Shown here one piece after another: positions 1 through 7,570 of a DNA stretch of 7,570 bases. The DNA is from an uncultured Clostridium sp. (lineage in GTDB: Bacteria; Bacillota; Clostridia; Clostridiales; Clostridiaceae). A program made the translations under genes and the position numbers. A model generated the notes under the pieces. That model did no database searches. It was not told the DNA's origin and was given only the letters and a program-made list of their open reading frames with translations. Each line of letters begins with the position of its first letter. Position 1 is the stretch's first letter. Location: positions 1 through 7,570 of the forward strand of contig CAKVNP010000094.1 of assembly GCA_934777095.1 (NCBI GenBank), read 5' to 3'.

Positions 1-50
1 TGCCAAGTATACAAGAACAAAGTTATGAGAAAGAGGTACAAAATGAGTAA
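1..50 (+). CDS. 3' tail of a probable upstream gene (partial)
   Basis: Reading from base 3, the frame gives PSIQEQSYEKEVQNE and stops at TAA 48-50. If this is coding, its stop lies 8 nt inside the TIR gene that begins at 43, which is the close overlap typical of translationally coupled operon genes. The residues look like an ordinary hydrophilic C-terminus. A second frame also ends here (TGA at 26-28), so the choice of frame is not certain. Only about 15 codons are visible, so no function can be given. The gene matters mainly because it would be the operon partner of the TIR protein. Confidence 0.3.
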   Translation, partial: PSIQEQSYEKEVQNE

Positions 51-450
51 AATTTTTTTATCTCATAGCAGTAAAGATAAGGAAAAATATGTTGACCCTA
101 TAGTAAAGATATTGGCTAGAAATATTGGACCGAGTAATCTTATTTATGATAAATATAATTTTGATACCAATTACCCCATGAAAGCACAGATTAAAGAAGC
201 ATTAAAAGAAACGGAATTATTTGTTTTATTTTTATCAGTTAATAGTGTAAATTCAAAGTGGGTAAAATTTGAAATCGAAGAAGCAATGAGTCTGTATAAT
301 GAAAATATAAAAGATATCTGCTGTATTAATTTATATAATAATGAATTAGATAGAAATATCCTAAATAAATACGGAGATAACTTTAAGCCGCAAAACGTAA
401 ATAATATTGAGGAAGCTGTAAACATAATAATAAAACATTATCATAGTTAA
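43..450 (+). CDS. Single-domain TIR protein, probable NAD-cleaving effector or sensor
   Basis: The 135-residue protein is essentially one TIR domain. Residues 4-12 (IFLSHSSKD) are box 1 at the first beta strand. Residues 36-46 form the BB-loop region. ELFVLFLS (58-65) is a core strand, and SKWVKFEIEEA (71-81) carries W73-x3-E77. In SARM1 the equivalent WVHKE holds the catalytic glutamate, so NAD+ hydrolysis or cyclisation is plausible, though inferred. There is no signal peptide, membrane segment or second domain; the C-terminus (IIIKHYHS) closes the fold. I chose ATG 43 because AAGAGGT (31-37) sits 5 nt before it. ATG 25 is in frame but lacks a good site, and the frame stays open to base 1, so a longer protein is not excluded. 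Bacterial TIR proteins often act in anti-phage defence (Thoeris, CBASS, Pycsar), usually with a partner gene; any partner lies upstream of the window. Confidence 0.8.
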   Translation: MSKIFLSHSSKDKEKYVDPIVKILARNIGPSNLIYDKYNFDTNYPMKAQIKEALKETELFVLFLSVNSVNSKWVKFEIEEAMSLYNENIKDICCINLYNNELDRNILNKYGDNFKPQNVNNIEEAVNIIIKHYHS

Positions 451-471
451 GAGAAATTAAGCTAAAACAAT

Positions 472-511
472 AAAAGCTAATACCTTTAGTAATAAAGATA
501 TTAGCTTTTTT
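472..511. terminator. Intrinsic terminator between convergent genes, possibly bidirectional
   Basis: AAAAGCTAATA (472-482) pairs perfectly with TATTAGCTTTT (499-509). After one mismatch the stem continues with CTTTA (484-488) against TAAAG (493-497), leaving a GTAA loop. Six T residues (506-511) follow on the plus strand and serve the TIR gene. On the minus strand the T-run is weaker (TTTTATTGTTTT), but it could serve the DUF4317 gene, whose stop is only 8 nt away. Confidence 0.85.
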
Positions 512-518
512 ATTTTAT

Positions 519-1814
519 TTAAAGAGCAGTATCAATTCCATTTACTTTAGCTTGTTCATTTTCATCTAAAGGAATAATGATGCATTTTTTTCCGTCAATA
601 ATTTCTGATTTTATTTGTGGAACTTTTTCTGGATTAACTTTTAAAATAACATCATAATTAGGAGTAGCAGCATCATTATCTAAATCATTATTTAGCTCAC
701 TAATTTCTTCTGTTGCAGCTTCTGCATCAGCTAAAAAGTTTTGCTGGACTCTTTCTAATTTATTCTCAAGTATTTTAACTTGTCTTTCTAGCATTTCTTC
801 CTTTTTCTTTTGAGCTTTCACTGCTAAAGCTTTATTATCTAATAAAATTTCAGCAGCTGGAGGAGTATCGCCAAAGCTTTCAGTATATGATTTTTCAATT
901 TTTGTACTAATTTCTTCAGGGAGACCACTTTCTACTAAGATATCTTGAATAACATCATTAGTTAAGAAAATTGGTTCTTCACTATCTTCATGAATAGTAT
1001 TATGTTCTTCTATTTTATTATTAAGGCTTTCTTGAATTTCCATAAAGAAATGGTTAGATTTCTTTTCATCGGCTCCTAGTGCACTATTTATAATATTGTT
1101 GAATTCTTCTTTTTGCTCAGTAGCTGTCTGCTTTGAGTTACAGCCAAGTACATTTTCCATTAATTCTGGATGTGTATCCTTGGCATTTTTTGTGTAGTAA
1201 ATAACAGAGTTAACATCAGTAGTTCTGTCAATAAAAGCAGGGAAGACAAATCCATGTACAGGTGCTTCAACTACCCAGTCTCTAACACGAGATTTAATTG
1301 AATTTTCTTCTTCAAAGTATCTAAGACCAGCTTTTGATAATTCAACAGGACAAATTGCACATAAAATATATTCATATACTTCTTCAGATTCATCTAGTTT
1401 AGCATTATCCTTAGTTTTTGTAATAATATCATATGCATCATGGAAAACAAGGATTAAAAAATTACCTGTGTAATCATAATTATCTATAATTAATTGATAA
1501 AAATCATCTAATAAAATATCATCTTTCAGACCACTTTTTTTAAGCTGCATAAGAGACAATTGTCTTTCGTTAATAAGATCTTCATTTAAAGGAAAGTTTA
1601 ATACTAAAATATTGTTTCCTAAAGTACCAGATAAGACTTTTTTAGCTATCTCAAGATATTTAAAGTAATCATCTTCTTCTAAATTTAAGAATGTTTCTCT
1701 AAATTTTAAAAGTGTATTTTTTTCACCATTTACATAGCAGCCACACATTTTAGTGAATGTACACTTGTTTTTTGTAAAACGTTTTTTAAGTTCTAATATG
1801 TCTTTCTTTTTCAT
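519..1814 (-). CDS. DUF4317 family protein of unknown function
   Basis: This 431-residue soluble protein matches my recollection of DUF4317, a Firmicute (mostly Clostridia) family of about this length with no known function. The N-terminus (MKKKDILELKKRFTKNKCTF, then MCGCYVNGEK at 23-32) is the recognisable family start, with cysteines C18, C24 and C26. Other visible parts are a strand-rich block LVFHDAYDI (122-130), CAICPVELSKAGLRYF (152-167) and APVHGFVFPAF (184-194). A charged, probable coiled-coil stretch covers about 329-378, and a strand-rich end YDVILKV to CIIIPLDE covers 387-418. There is no signal peptide or transmembrane helix. I placed the start at 1814 because GAGAGG lies 7-8 nt upstream on the coding strand; an in-frame ATG at 1859 would add 15 residues but falls inside the promoter region and has no such site. 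It is transcribed alone from 1850-1878 and convergent with the TIR gene. Family call is from memory, role unknown. Confidence 0.85.
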   Translation of the reverse strand: MKKKDILELKKRFTKNKCTFTKMCGCYVNGEKNTLLKFRETFLNLEEDDYFKYLEIAKKVLSGTLGNNILVLNFPLNEDLINERQLSLMQLKKSGLKDDILLDDFYQLIIDNYDYTGNFLILVFHDAYDIITKTKDNAKLDESEEVYEYILCAICPVELSKAGLRYFEEENSIKSRVRDWVVEAPVHGFVFPAFIDRTTDVNSVIYYTKNAKDTHPELMENVLGCNSKQTATEQKEEFNNIINSALGADEKKSNHFFMEIQESLNNKIEEHNTIHEDSEEPIFLTNDVIQDILVESGLPEEISTKIEKSYTESFGDTPPAAEILLDNKALAVKAQKKKEEMLERQVKILENKLERVQQNFLADAEAATEEISELNNDLDNDAATPNYDVILKVNPEKVPQIKSEIIDGKKCIIIPLDENEQAKVNGIDTAL

Positions 1815-1849
1815 ATAGCGACCTCTCATTCTATGAGTTAATAAATAAT

Positions 1850-1878
1850 ATATTACCAAATATAAGTATATTATTCAA
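1850..1878 (-). promoter_or_regulatory. Sigma-A-type promoter of the DUF4317 gene
   Basis: On the minus strand TTGAAT (1873-1878) and TAATAT (1850-1855) are separated by exactly 17 bp. Transcription would start near 1842, giving a leader of roughly 28 nt before ATG 1814. The next plus-strand gene starts at 1971, so this intergenic segment is divergent. Confidence 0.65.
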
Positions 1879-1958
1879 TGAACAACTTTTGCAAGAAAAT
1901 AAAAAAAGACAGAGGAAATTGGATAAAAAACTTTAATAACATAGTAAAGGAGTTTTAC

Positions 1959-1964
1959 AGGAGG
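1959..1964 (+). promoter_or_regulatory. Shine-Dalgarno AGGAGG setting the start at 1971
   Basis: A full AGGAGG lies 6 nt before ATG 1971. An earlier in-frame ATG at 1878 has no such site and overlaps the -35 hexamer of the divergent promoter, so 1971 is preferred. Confidence 0.85.
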
Positions 1965-1970
1965 AGTTTT

Positions 1971-2567
1971 ATGAATGAGGTTGATAAAGATAAGGTAATT
2001 GAAACTAATAAATACCTAATTGATAAATTAGTTCAGGAAGGTTTAAAAATAATTTCTGATAATTATAAAGTGAAAGAAGAGACTGTAGGAGAATACTCAA
2101 GATTAAATATACAAGGTAGAGAGTGTTGTATAAAGCAGTATGAAATTGAGAAATTCGGAAACTTATTTATTATGGAATGTAAAGATTCAAACAATATTCA
2201 ATTATTTACTTTTGTAATAACGCCATATTATAAAGAAATACCATTATTTTCAGCAGACTATTTGTTTATACAGCAGATACGTAATTCAATTATTGAATAT
2301 TATGATTTAGTAAAGCATAAAAATGAGGAATATCTTCAATATGTTAATAAATTTCAAAGTATTAAAGATAAATATGGAATGTTGAAGGATATGGATTTAA
2401 AAGAAAGCTGGGATGAAAAGCTAAAGACAATCTATATAGCAAAAAGCTCTGATGTATCAATGGATAATAAGATTATTAATATGTTTAGTGAAAATTTAAA
2501 GATGTACGTTGATATGGAGAAGTTTACATTAAAAGTGGACGATGGTGGAAAAGCAGCTGTGGTGTAA
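1971..2567 (+). CDS. Bilin-reductase-like (HY2/PcyA fold) protein, probably C-terminally truncated
   Basis: The 198-residue protein has no obvious motif of a common family, but its order of features resembles ferredoxin-dependent bilin reductases. RECCIKQYEIEKFGNLFIM (50-68) matches the strand where PcyA has its Q-x3-R-K-hydrophobic pattern. LFTFVITP (78-85), IPLFSAD (90-96) and IEYYDL (108-113) parallel PcyA LHCVMFP, LPLFGCD and AIADL. SWDEKLKTIYI (146-156), then S160 and a helix to about 181, parallel PcyA PPWGEIFSEYCLFIRPSN and what follows. Asp96 falls on catalytic Asp105 of PcyA; the PcyA His88 position is not a histidine here. The usual last 50-60 residues, with the N-x-K-T and FG motifs, are absent. 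The end (DDGGKAAVV, 190-198) looks unlike the rest and lies where base composition shifts and a serine-hydrolase remnant begins. I infer a truncated tetrapyrrole-binding or -reducing protein. No haem oxygenase is in the window. The fold call comes from reading patterns by eye and is moderate to weak; that a gene exists here is much surer. Confidence 0.5.
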   Translation: MNEVDKDKVIETNKYLIDKLVQEGLKIISDNYKVKEETVGEYSRLNIQGRECCIKQYEIEKFGNLFIMECKDSNNIQLFTFVITPYYKEIPLFSADYLFIQQIRNSIIEYYDLVKHKNEEYLQYVNKFQSIKDKYGMLKDMDLKESWDEKLKTIYIAKSSDVSMDNKIINMFSENLKMYVDMEKFTLKVDDGGKAAVV

Positions 2568-2587
2568 CATATAGCTGTGCAGAGGCA

Positions 2588-2926
2588 GGTGCAGGCAATG
2601 GGGGAGAAAATGAGAGGACCTCAAATCTTAGAGCCCGGGATATGTTAAAAATCGGACAACTATTTCTGCAGGATGGAAAGTATAATGGAAGGCAGATAGT
2701 TTCAAAAGAGTATGTTAATGAAGCAATTTTACCATCTTGCTGTAATAAGTATTATGGATATCTTTGGTGGCTTGGTGACAATTGGTTTGGGTGCCGGGGT
2801 TTTGGCGGGCAGAATATTACCGTTGTTCCAAAGAAAAATATGATTTTTGTTATGCAGGCAGTTCCCACCTCTCGCGGCAATGAATATGATGATGTATTTA
2901 AGTATGTAAATAGCATGATTTATTAG
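2588..2926 (+). pseudogene. C-terminal remnant of a class-C-beta-lactamase-like serine hydrolase
   Basis: The frame reads ...GGENERTSNLRARDMLKI and then GQLFLQDGKYNGRQIVSKEYV, the familiar stretch before the C-terminal part of AmpC/PBP-like serine hydrolases. It continues with YYGYLWW and GFGGQNITVVPKKN, the family's late conserved block around the third active-site motif, and stops at TAG 2924-2926. Roughly 110-120 residues remain of a normal 300-400. The SxxK nucleophile and YxN motifs are missing, so it cannot be catalytic. The same frame is open back to 2513 with no start codon. ATG 2642 lies inside the conserved RARDM motif, has no ribosome binding site, and is not a real start. Codons such as CGG, GCC, GGG and CGC are commoner than in the neighbours, which suggests transfer from a less AT-rich source. 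It touches the end of the bilin-reductase-like gene, so the loss of its 5' part and of that gene's 3' part may be one event. Confidence 0.75.
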
Positions 2927-3015
2927 AATTTTACTAAGTATACCTCAGGAAATCTTAATTATATTAATGTATGGATACAATTGATTTATTGTCTAAAGTA
3001 ATTGTAAAATATAGG

Positions 3016-3021
3016 TATAAT
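3016..3021 (+). promoter_or_regulatory. Probable -10 element of the ECF S-component gene
   Basis: A perfect TATAAT stands 25 nt before the start at 3046, a sensible position for a short leader containing the G-rich ribosome binding site. The -35 is poor: TCTAAA at 2992-2997 is the best at 18 bp spacing. No riboswitch-like hairpin fits in the short leader. Confidence 0.45.
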
Positions 3022-3033
3022 ATAAGAATAAAA

Positions 3034-3040
3034 GGGGGGA
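3034..3040 (+). promoter_or_regulatory. Shine-Dalgarno GGGGGGA setting the start at 3046
   Basis: The G-rich run lies 5 nt before ATG 3046. An in-frame ATG at 2971 would put this site and the TATAAT inside the coding region, and would add a 25-residue extension before the typical first helix, so it is disfavoured. Confidence 0.7.
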
Positions 3041-3045
3041 AACAG

Positions 3046-3633
3046 ATGAGCAAAGAGATTAAACTAAAAAAATTGACTCAAACTGCCTTAATGGCAGCGT
3101 TATGTTTTGTATCTTTTACTTTTTTGCAGATTAAAATACCTGTACCAGGAGGAGATACAACTTCATTGCATATTGGTAATGCTTTTTGTGTATTGGCAGC
3201 TTTATTACTTGGAGGATGGTACGGAGGATTAGCAGGTGCAATAGGAATGACAATTGCAGATTTATTAGATCCGGTATATATTTTAGTAGCACCTAAAACT
3301 TTTGTATTAAAACTATGCATTGGATTAATAACAGGAGCAATAGCACATAAATATGCTAAAATAAATGAAACAGATGATAAGAAATATATCTTAAAGTGGA
3401 GCATCATTGCAGCTATAGGGGGATTAGCTTTTAATGTTATTGCTGATCCAGTTGTAGGATATTTTTATAAGCAGTTCATTTTAGGACAGCCACAAGATGC
3501 AGCAATGATTTTAGCTAAATTAAGCGCAGCTGCTACTTTTATTAATGCAATTGTATCAGTAATTGTGGTTACTATTATTTATAATGCGATTAGACCAATT
3601 TTAAAGAAATCACATTTATTATTGCCGGTATAA
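3046..3633 (+). CDS. ECF transporter S component (substrate-binding membrane subunit)
   Basis: This 195-residue integral membrane protein should capture a small vitamin-like substrate for an energy-coupling-factor ABC transporter, docking onto a shared EcfA-EcfA'-EcfT module. About six hydrophobic helices are visible near 11-30, 46-60, 62-80, 84-102, 118-138 and 160-182. The first holds an A-x3-A motif (A14, A18), the type that contacts EcfT in S components. PVPGGDTTSLHIGNAFCVLA (32-51) and the following GGWYGGLAGAIGMTIADLL match the riboflavin-type S-component superfamily (PF07155-like) as I remember it. The length is normal for an S component. No A or T subunit is nearby, as expected for group II ECF systems. 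Substrate cannot be read from the sequence: no riboswitch or biosynthesis gene adjoins it. Transcription probably starts at TATAAT 3016-3021 and ends at the hairpin at 3644. Confidence 0.85.
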   Translation: MSKEIKLKKLTQTALMAALCFVSFTFLQIKIPVPGGDTTSLHIGNAFCVLAALLLGGWYGGLAGAIGMTIADLLDPVYILVAPKTFVLKLCIGLITGAIAHKYAKINETDDKKYILKWSIIAAIGGLAFNVIADPVVGYFYKQFILGQPQDAAMILAKLSAAATFINAIVSVIVVTIIYNAIRPILKKSHLLLPV

Positions 3634-3643
3634 ATAGGTAAAG

Positions 3644-3678
3644 AAAAAGACTTACATGTGGATATGTAAGTCTTTTTT
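3644..3678 (+). terminator. Intrinsic terminator after the ECF S component
   Basis: AAAAAGACTTACAT (3644-3657) pairs over 14 bp with ATGTAAGTCTTTTT (3664-3677) around a GTGGAT loop. The T-run spans 3673-3678. It isolates this gene from the methyltransferase-like gene starting at 3724. Confidence 0.92.
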
Positions 3679-3723
3679 ACTGTATCAAATTTATTTTCTA
3701 AATATAGTATAAAAAATAAACGT

Positions 3724-4674
3724 ATGAAAAAAGAAAAATACTATTATAAAATAAGTAAAATAAATATTTTTACAATAAATGAAAGAAGTGGTATTTTGTC
3801 GCCAGCAAAAGTAGATAAGTATAATGATAGAATTCTAGATTTATTAAGCATATATTTAAATTTAAATTCAGATTTTATTACTGAAGGTATGATGCAGGTA
3901 TTAATGGATGAATGTGGATTAAGTGCTGAAGAGGCTTTTTCGATATTGACTGCAGAAGCTTGTGGCCTAGATATAGAAAATAAGCCAGATGATATGGAGC
4001 TATATGAAAAATATTTTCCTTATATGTTTCATAGTCTAAATGTTGAGGATTATGAAAGTAATCCATATTATAAAAATATTAAGATAAAGGATGCTGAAAT
4101 TGGCAGGTGGAATTTAAAAAATGAGATATTTAAGCCATATGAAGCATTTGTATTTAATGATTTAAAAAAGATGAATGATGGCAGGATTATACCTCAGATT
4201 GGATTTTTTACTTCAGAATTTAAATTTCCAGCAGTATTAGAGGATAATAGGGAATGGATGCTGGTTACTCCTAATGAAGTTGAGACTATGAAAAAAGCTA
4301 TAGATAAAGCAAGTGGTAAGATATTAACATATGGGCTAGGACTTGGTTATTATGCATATATGACATCAGAAAAAGAAGATGTAACTTCTGTTACAATAGT
4401 AGAAAAAGATAAAAATGTGATAGCTTTATTTGAAAAATATATATTACCACAGTTTAATAATAGAGATAAAATACGGATAATAAATGAAGATGCATTTATT
4501 TATGCAGAAAACTATGTGCAAAAGGAAAATTACAATTTTATATATACAGATATCTGGCATGACACTTATGATGGAATTGATATGTATTTGAAGATGAAAG
4601 AATATGAAAGTCTAAGCCCAGATTCAAAGTATATGTACTGGATTGAAGACACAATGTTATGTTATATAGAATAA
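3724..4674 (+). CDS. SAM-dependent methyltransferase-like protein with a clostridial-type N-terminal region
   Basis: The 316-residue protein has a class I (Rossmann) methyltransferase-like core in its second half. ILTYGLGLGYYAYM (200-213) fits the glycine-rich motif I. VTIVEKDKNVI (223-233) is the strand ending in an acidic residue (E227) that would hold the ribose of SAM. IRIINEDAFIYA (250-261) and NFIYTDIWHDTYDG (271-284) fit the later strands and motif II, a spacing also seen in spermidine-synthase-like proteins. Residues 1-180 are acidic and tyrosine-rich with no domain I recognise; they contain a helical part with ECGLSAEEAFSIL (63-75) and a strand-rich part around 138-171. No membrane segment or signal is present. 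Substrate unknown. ATG 3724 has no Shine-Dalgarno, and TATAGT/TATAAA at 3703-3713 is only about 10-20 nt away. An in-frame TTG at 3796, after GAAAGAAG, is an alternative start. No distinct terminator follows. Confidence 0.65.
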   Translation: MKKEKYYYKISKINIFTINERSGILSPAKVDKYNDRILDLLSIYLNLNSDFITEGMMQVLMDECGLSAEEAFSILTAEACGLDIENKPDDMELYEKYFPYMFHSLNVEDYESNPYYKNIKIKDAEIGRWNLKNEIFKPYEAFVFNDLKKMNDGRIIPQIGFFTSEFKFPAVLEDNREWMLVTPNEVETMKKAIDKASGKILTYGLGLGYYAYMTSEKEDVTSVTIVEKDKNVIALFEKYILPQFNNRDKIRIINEDAFIYAENYVQKENYNFIYTDIWHDTYDGIDMYLKMKEYESLSPDSKYMYWIEDTMLCYIE

Positions 4675-4715
4675 AAATATAAAGGAAGAGCAATAAGTTC
4701 TTTAATGGCAGAAAA

Positions 4716-4742
4716 TTGTAAACAAATTGTTTAAATTTACAA
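4716..4742. repeat. Nested inverted repeat just upstream of the glpK -35 (possible operator)
   Basis: TTGTAAA (4716-4722) is mirrored by TTTACAA (4736-4742). Inside it AAACAA-A-TTGTTT (4720-4732) is a perfect 6-bp dyad with one central base. It ends 6 bp before the -35 hexamer, a common place for an activator or repressor to bind. It could also just be AT-rich chance symmetry. The protein that would bind it is unknown. Confidence 0.35.
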
Positions 4743-4748
4743 AAGAAA

Positions 4749-4777
4749 TTGACAAATAAATAAAAGTATAGGATACT
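4749..4777 (+). promoter_or_regulatory. Promoter of glpK
   Basis: TTGACA (4749-4754) is a perfect -35. At 17 bp it is followed by GATACT (4772-4777), a 4-of-6 -10. TACTAT at 4774-4779 (19 bp) is an alternative. Start of transcription near 4784 would leave a leader of about 195 nt. Confidence 0.6.
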
Positions 4778-4825
4778 ATAGTAAATGATTACATTAAGTG
4801 TTTATGGCGTAAAAGGTATAAAATT

Positions 4826-4837
4826 TGATAATTATCA
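4826..4837. repeat. 12-bp perfect palindrome in the glpK leader
   Basis: TGATAATTATCA reads the same on both strands. It lies about 40 nt downstream of the predicted transcription start, where it could be a repressor site or a small RNA hairpin. Its AT-rich content makes chance occurrence possible. Confidence 0.3.
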
Positions 4838-4854
4838 TGTGTACAGAGAATGAG

Positions 4855-4913
4855 AGTCAAGCACAAATAAGATAGTTTATTTAATTAAACATCTATTTAG
4901 CTTGGCTTTTTTT
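4855..4913 (+). terminator. Leader terminator upstream of glpK, possible antitermination switch
   Basis: AGTCAAGC (4855-4862) pairs with GCTTGGCT (4900-4907) through one G-U pair. The inner arms around GATAGTTTA and TAAACATC extend the hairpin with bulges, and seven T residues follow (4907-4913). It sits inside the predicted glpK transcript, between the promoter and the gene, so it would stop transcription unless overridden. In Bacillus the RNA-binding antiterminator GlpP with glycerol-3-phosphate does this for glp genes; GlpP here is inference. It could otherwise end a transcript from the upstream methyltransferase-like gene. Confidence 0.65.
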
Positions 4914-4962
4914 ATGGAAAAATAGATTATTAAATTAGAGTTTAATTTATAATTAGAAGTAA

Positions 4963-6477
<1,515 letters not shown>

Positions 6478-6501
6478 AAGATAAAATATTTAATAATAAT
6501 G

Positions 6502-6549
6502 CTAGATAGTAAAATAGATTTTTTCCATAATTGCTATCTAGTTTTTTTT
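6502..6549 (+). terminator. Intrinsic terminator after glpK
   Basis: CTAGATAG (6502-6509) pairs with CTATCTAG (6534-6541), and eight T residues follow (6542-6549). The loop of 24 nt is long, but the position just after the glpK stop and the strong T-run support it. Confidence 0.75.
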
Positions 6550-6551
6550 AT

Positions 6552-6573
6552 TATAATATATAAATATTATAAT
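6552..6573 (+). promoter_or_regulatory. Possible -10 elements for the fliB-like gene
   Basis: TATAAT occurs twice, at 6552-6557 and 6568-6573, just after the glpK terminator. Neither has a convincing -35 at 16-18 bp, and the area is almost pure A/T, so this is a weak call. Starting from the second would leave a leader of about 30 nt containing the AGGAGG at 6596-6601. Confidence 0.3.
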
Positions 6574-6612
6574 AGTAATAAGTGGAGGAAACGAGAGGAG
6601 GCTTGCTGTAGG

Positions 6613-7570
<958 letters not shown>

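Noticed and set aside
171..425. Open frame on the minus strand within the TIR gene
   Set aside because: It is antisense to a convincing TIR domain, has no ribosome binding site and matches nothing recognisable.
25..450. Naming the TIR gene as Thoeris thsB
   Set aside because: Only a generic TIR fold is supported and the partner gene is outside the window; the N-terminal motif is not specific to ThsB.
1919..1947. Promoter TTGGAT-17-TAGTAA for the bilin-reductase-like gene
   Set aside because: The -10 matches the consensus at only three positions, which is no better than chance in such AT-rich DNA.
2642..2926. Treating the serine-hydrolase fragment as a genuine 94-residue gene
   Set aside because: The homologous frame continues upstream of ATG 2642 (RARD before the Met), there is no ribosome binding site, and the catalytic half is missing, so it is a remnant.
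3078..3407. Open frame on the minus strand within the ECF S component
   Set aside because: It is a shadow of the membrane protein's codon pattern, with no start signals.

Overview
The window is very AT-rich with Firmicute-type expression signals: strong purine Shine-Dalgarno sites, TTGACA/TATAAT-type promoters and U-tailed hairpin terminators. Its gene content is a DUF4317 protein, an ECF transporter S component, a glycerol kinase, a FliB-like protein and an initiator tRNA. Together these point to a chromosome segment of Clostridium or a close relative. Species cannot be assigned from the sequence alone.

Layout. (1) 1-450: the tail of a probable upstream gene overlaps a small single-domain TIR protein that keeps the WxxxE catalytic glutamate of TIR NADases. 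A hairpin at 472-511 separates it from a convergent DUF4317 gene (519-1814, minus), which has its own promoter at 1850-1878. (2) 1971-2567 encodes a 198-residue protein whose sequence pattern I read as resembling ferredoxin-dependent bilin reductases (PcyA/HY2 fold). Its C-terminus appears to be missing. It abuts a 5'-truncated, less AT-rich remnant of a class-C-beta-lactamase-like serine hydrolase (about 2588-2926). This looks like a recombination or deletion junction that damaged two genes. (3) 3046-3633 is an ECF S component (vitamin-type uptake) ending at a 14-bp terminator hairpin. (4) 3724-4674 is a SAM-methyltransferase-like protein with no visible ribosome binding site. (5) 4675-4980 is a regulatory region for glpK: inverted repeats, a consensus -35, a leader of about 190 nt and a leader terminator just before the gene. 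This suggests control by antitermination. (6) 4981-6477 is glpK (glycerol kinase), apparently monocistronic, followed by a terminator. (7) 6613 to the end is a FliB-type Cys-rich gene. Its frame runs into the terminator and the antisense strand of an initiator tRNA-fMet (7509-7570, minus, 5' end cut by the window), so it appears to have lost its 3' end.

The genes do not form one pathway. Almost every one has its own promoter or terminator, and the region reads as a patchwork of single-gene units with two likely gene-breaking junctions (near 2540 and near 7460). No complete new system is demonstrated. The best leads are the bilin-reductase-like protein, the TIR gene with its coupled but unseen upstream partner, and the glpK leader.
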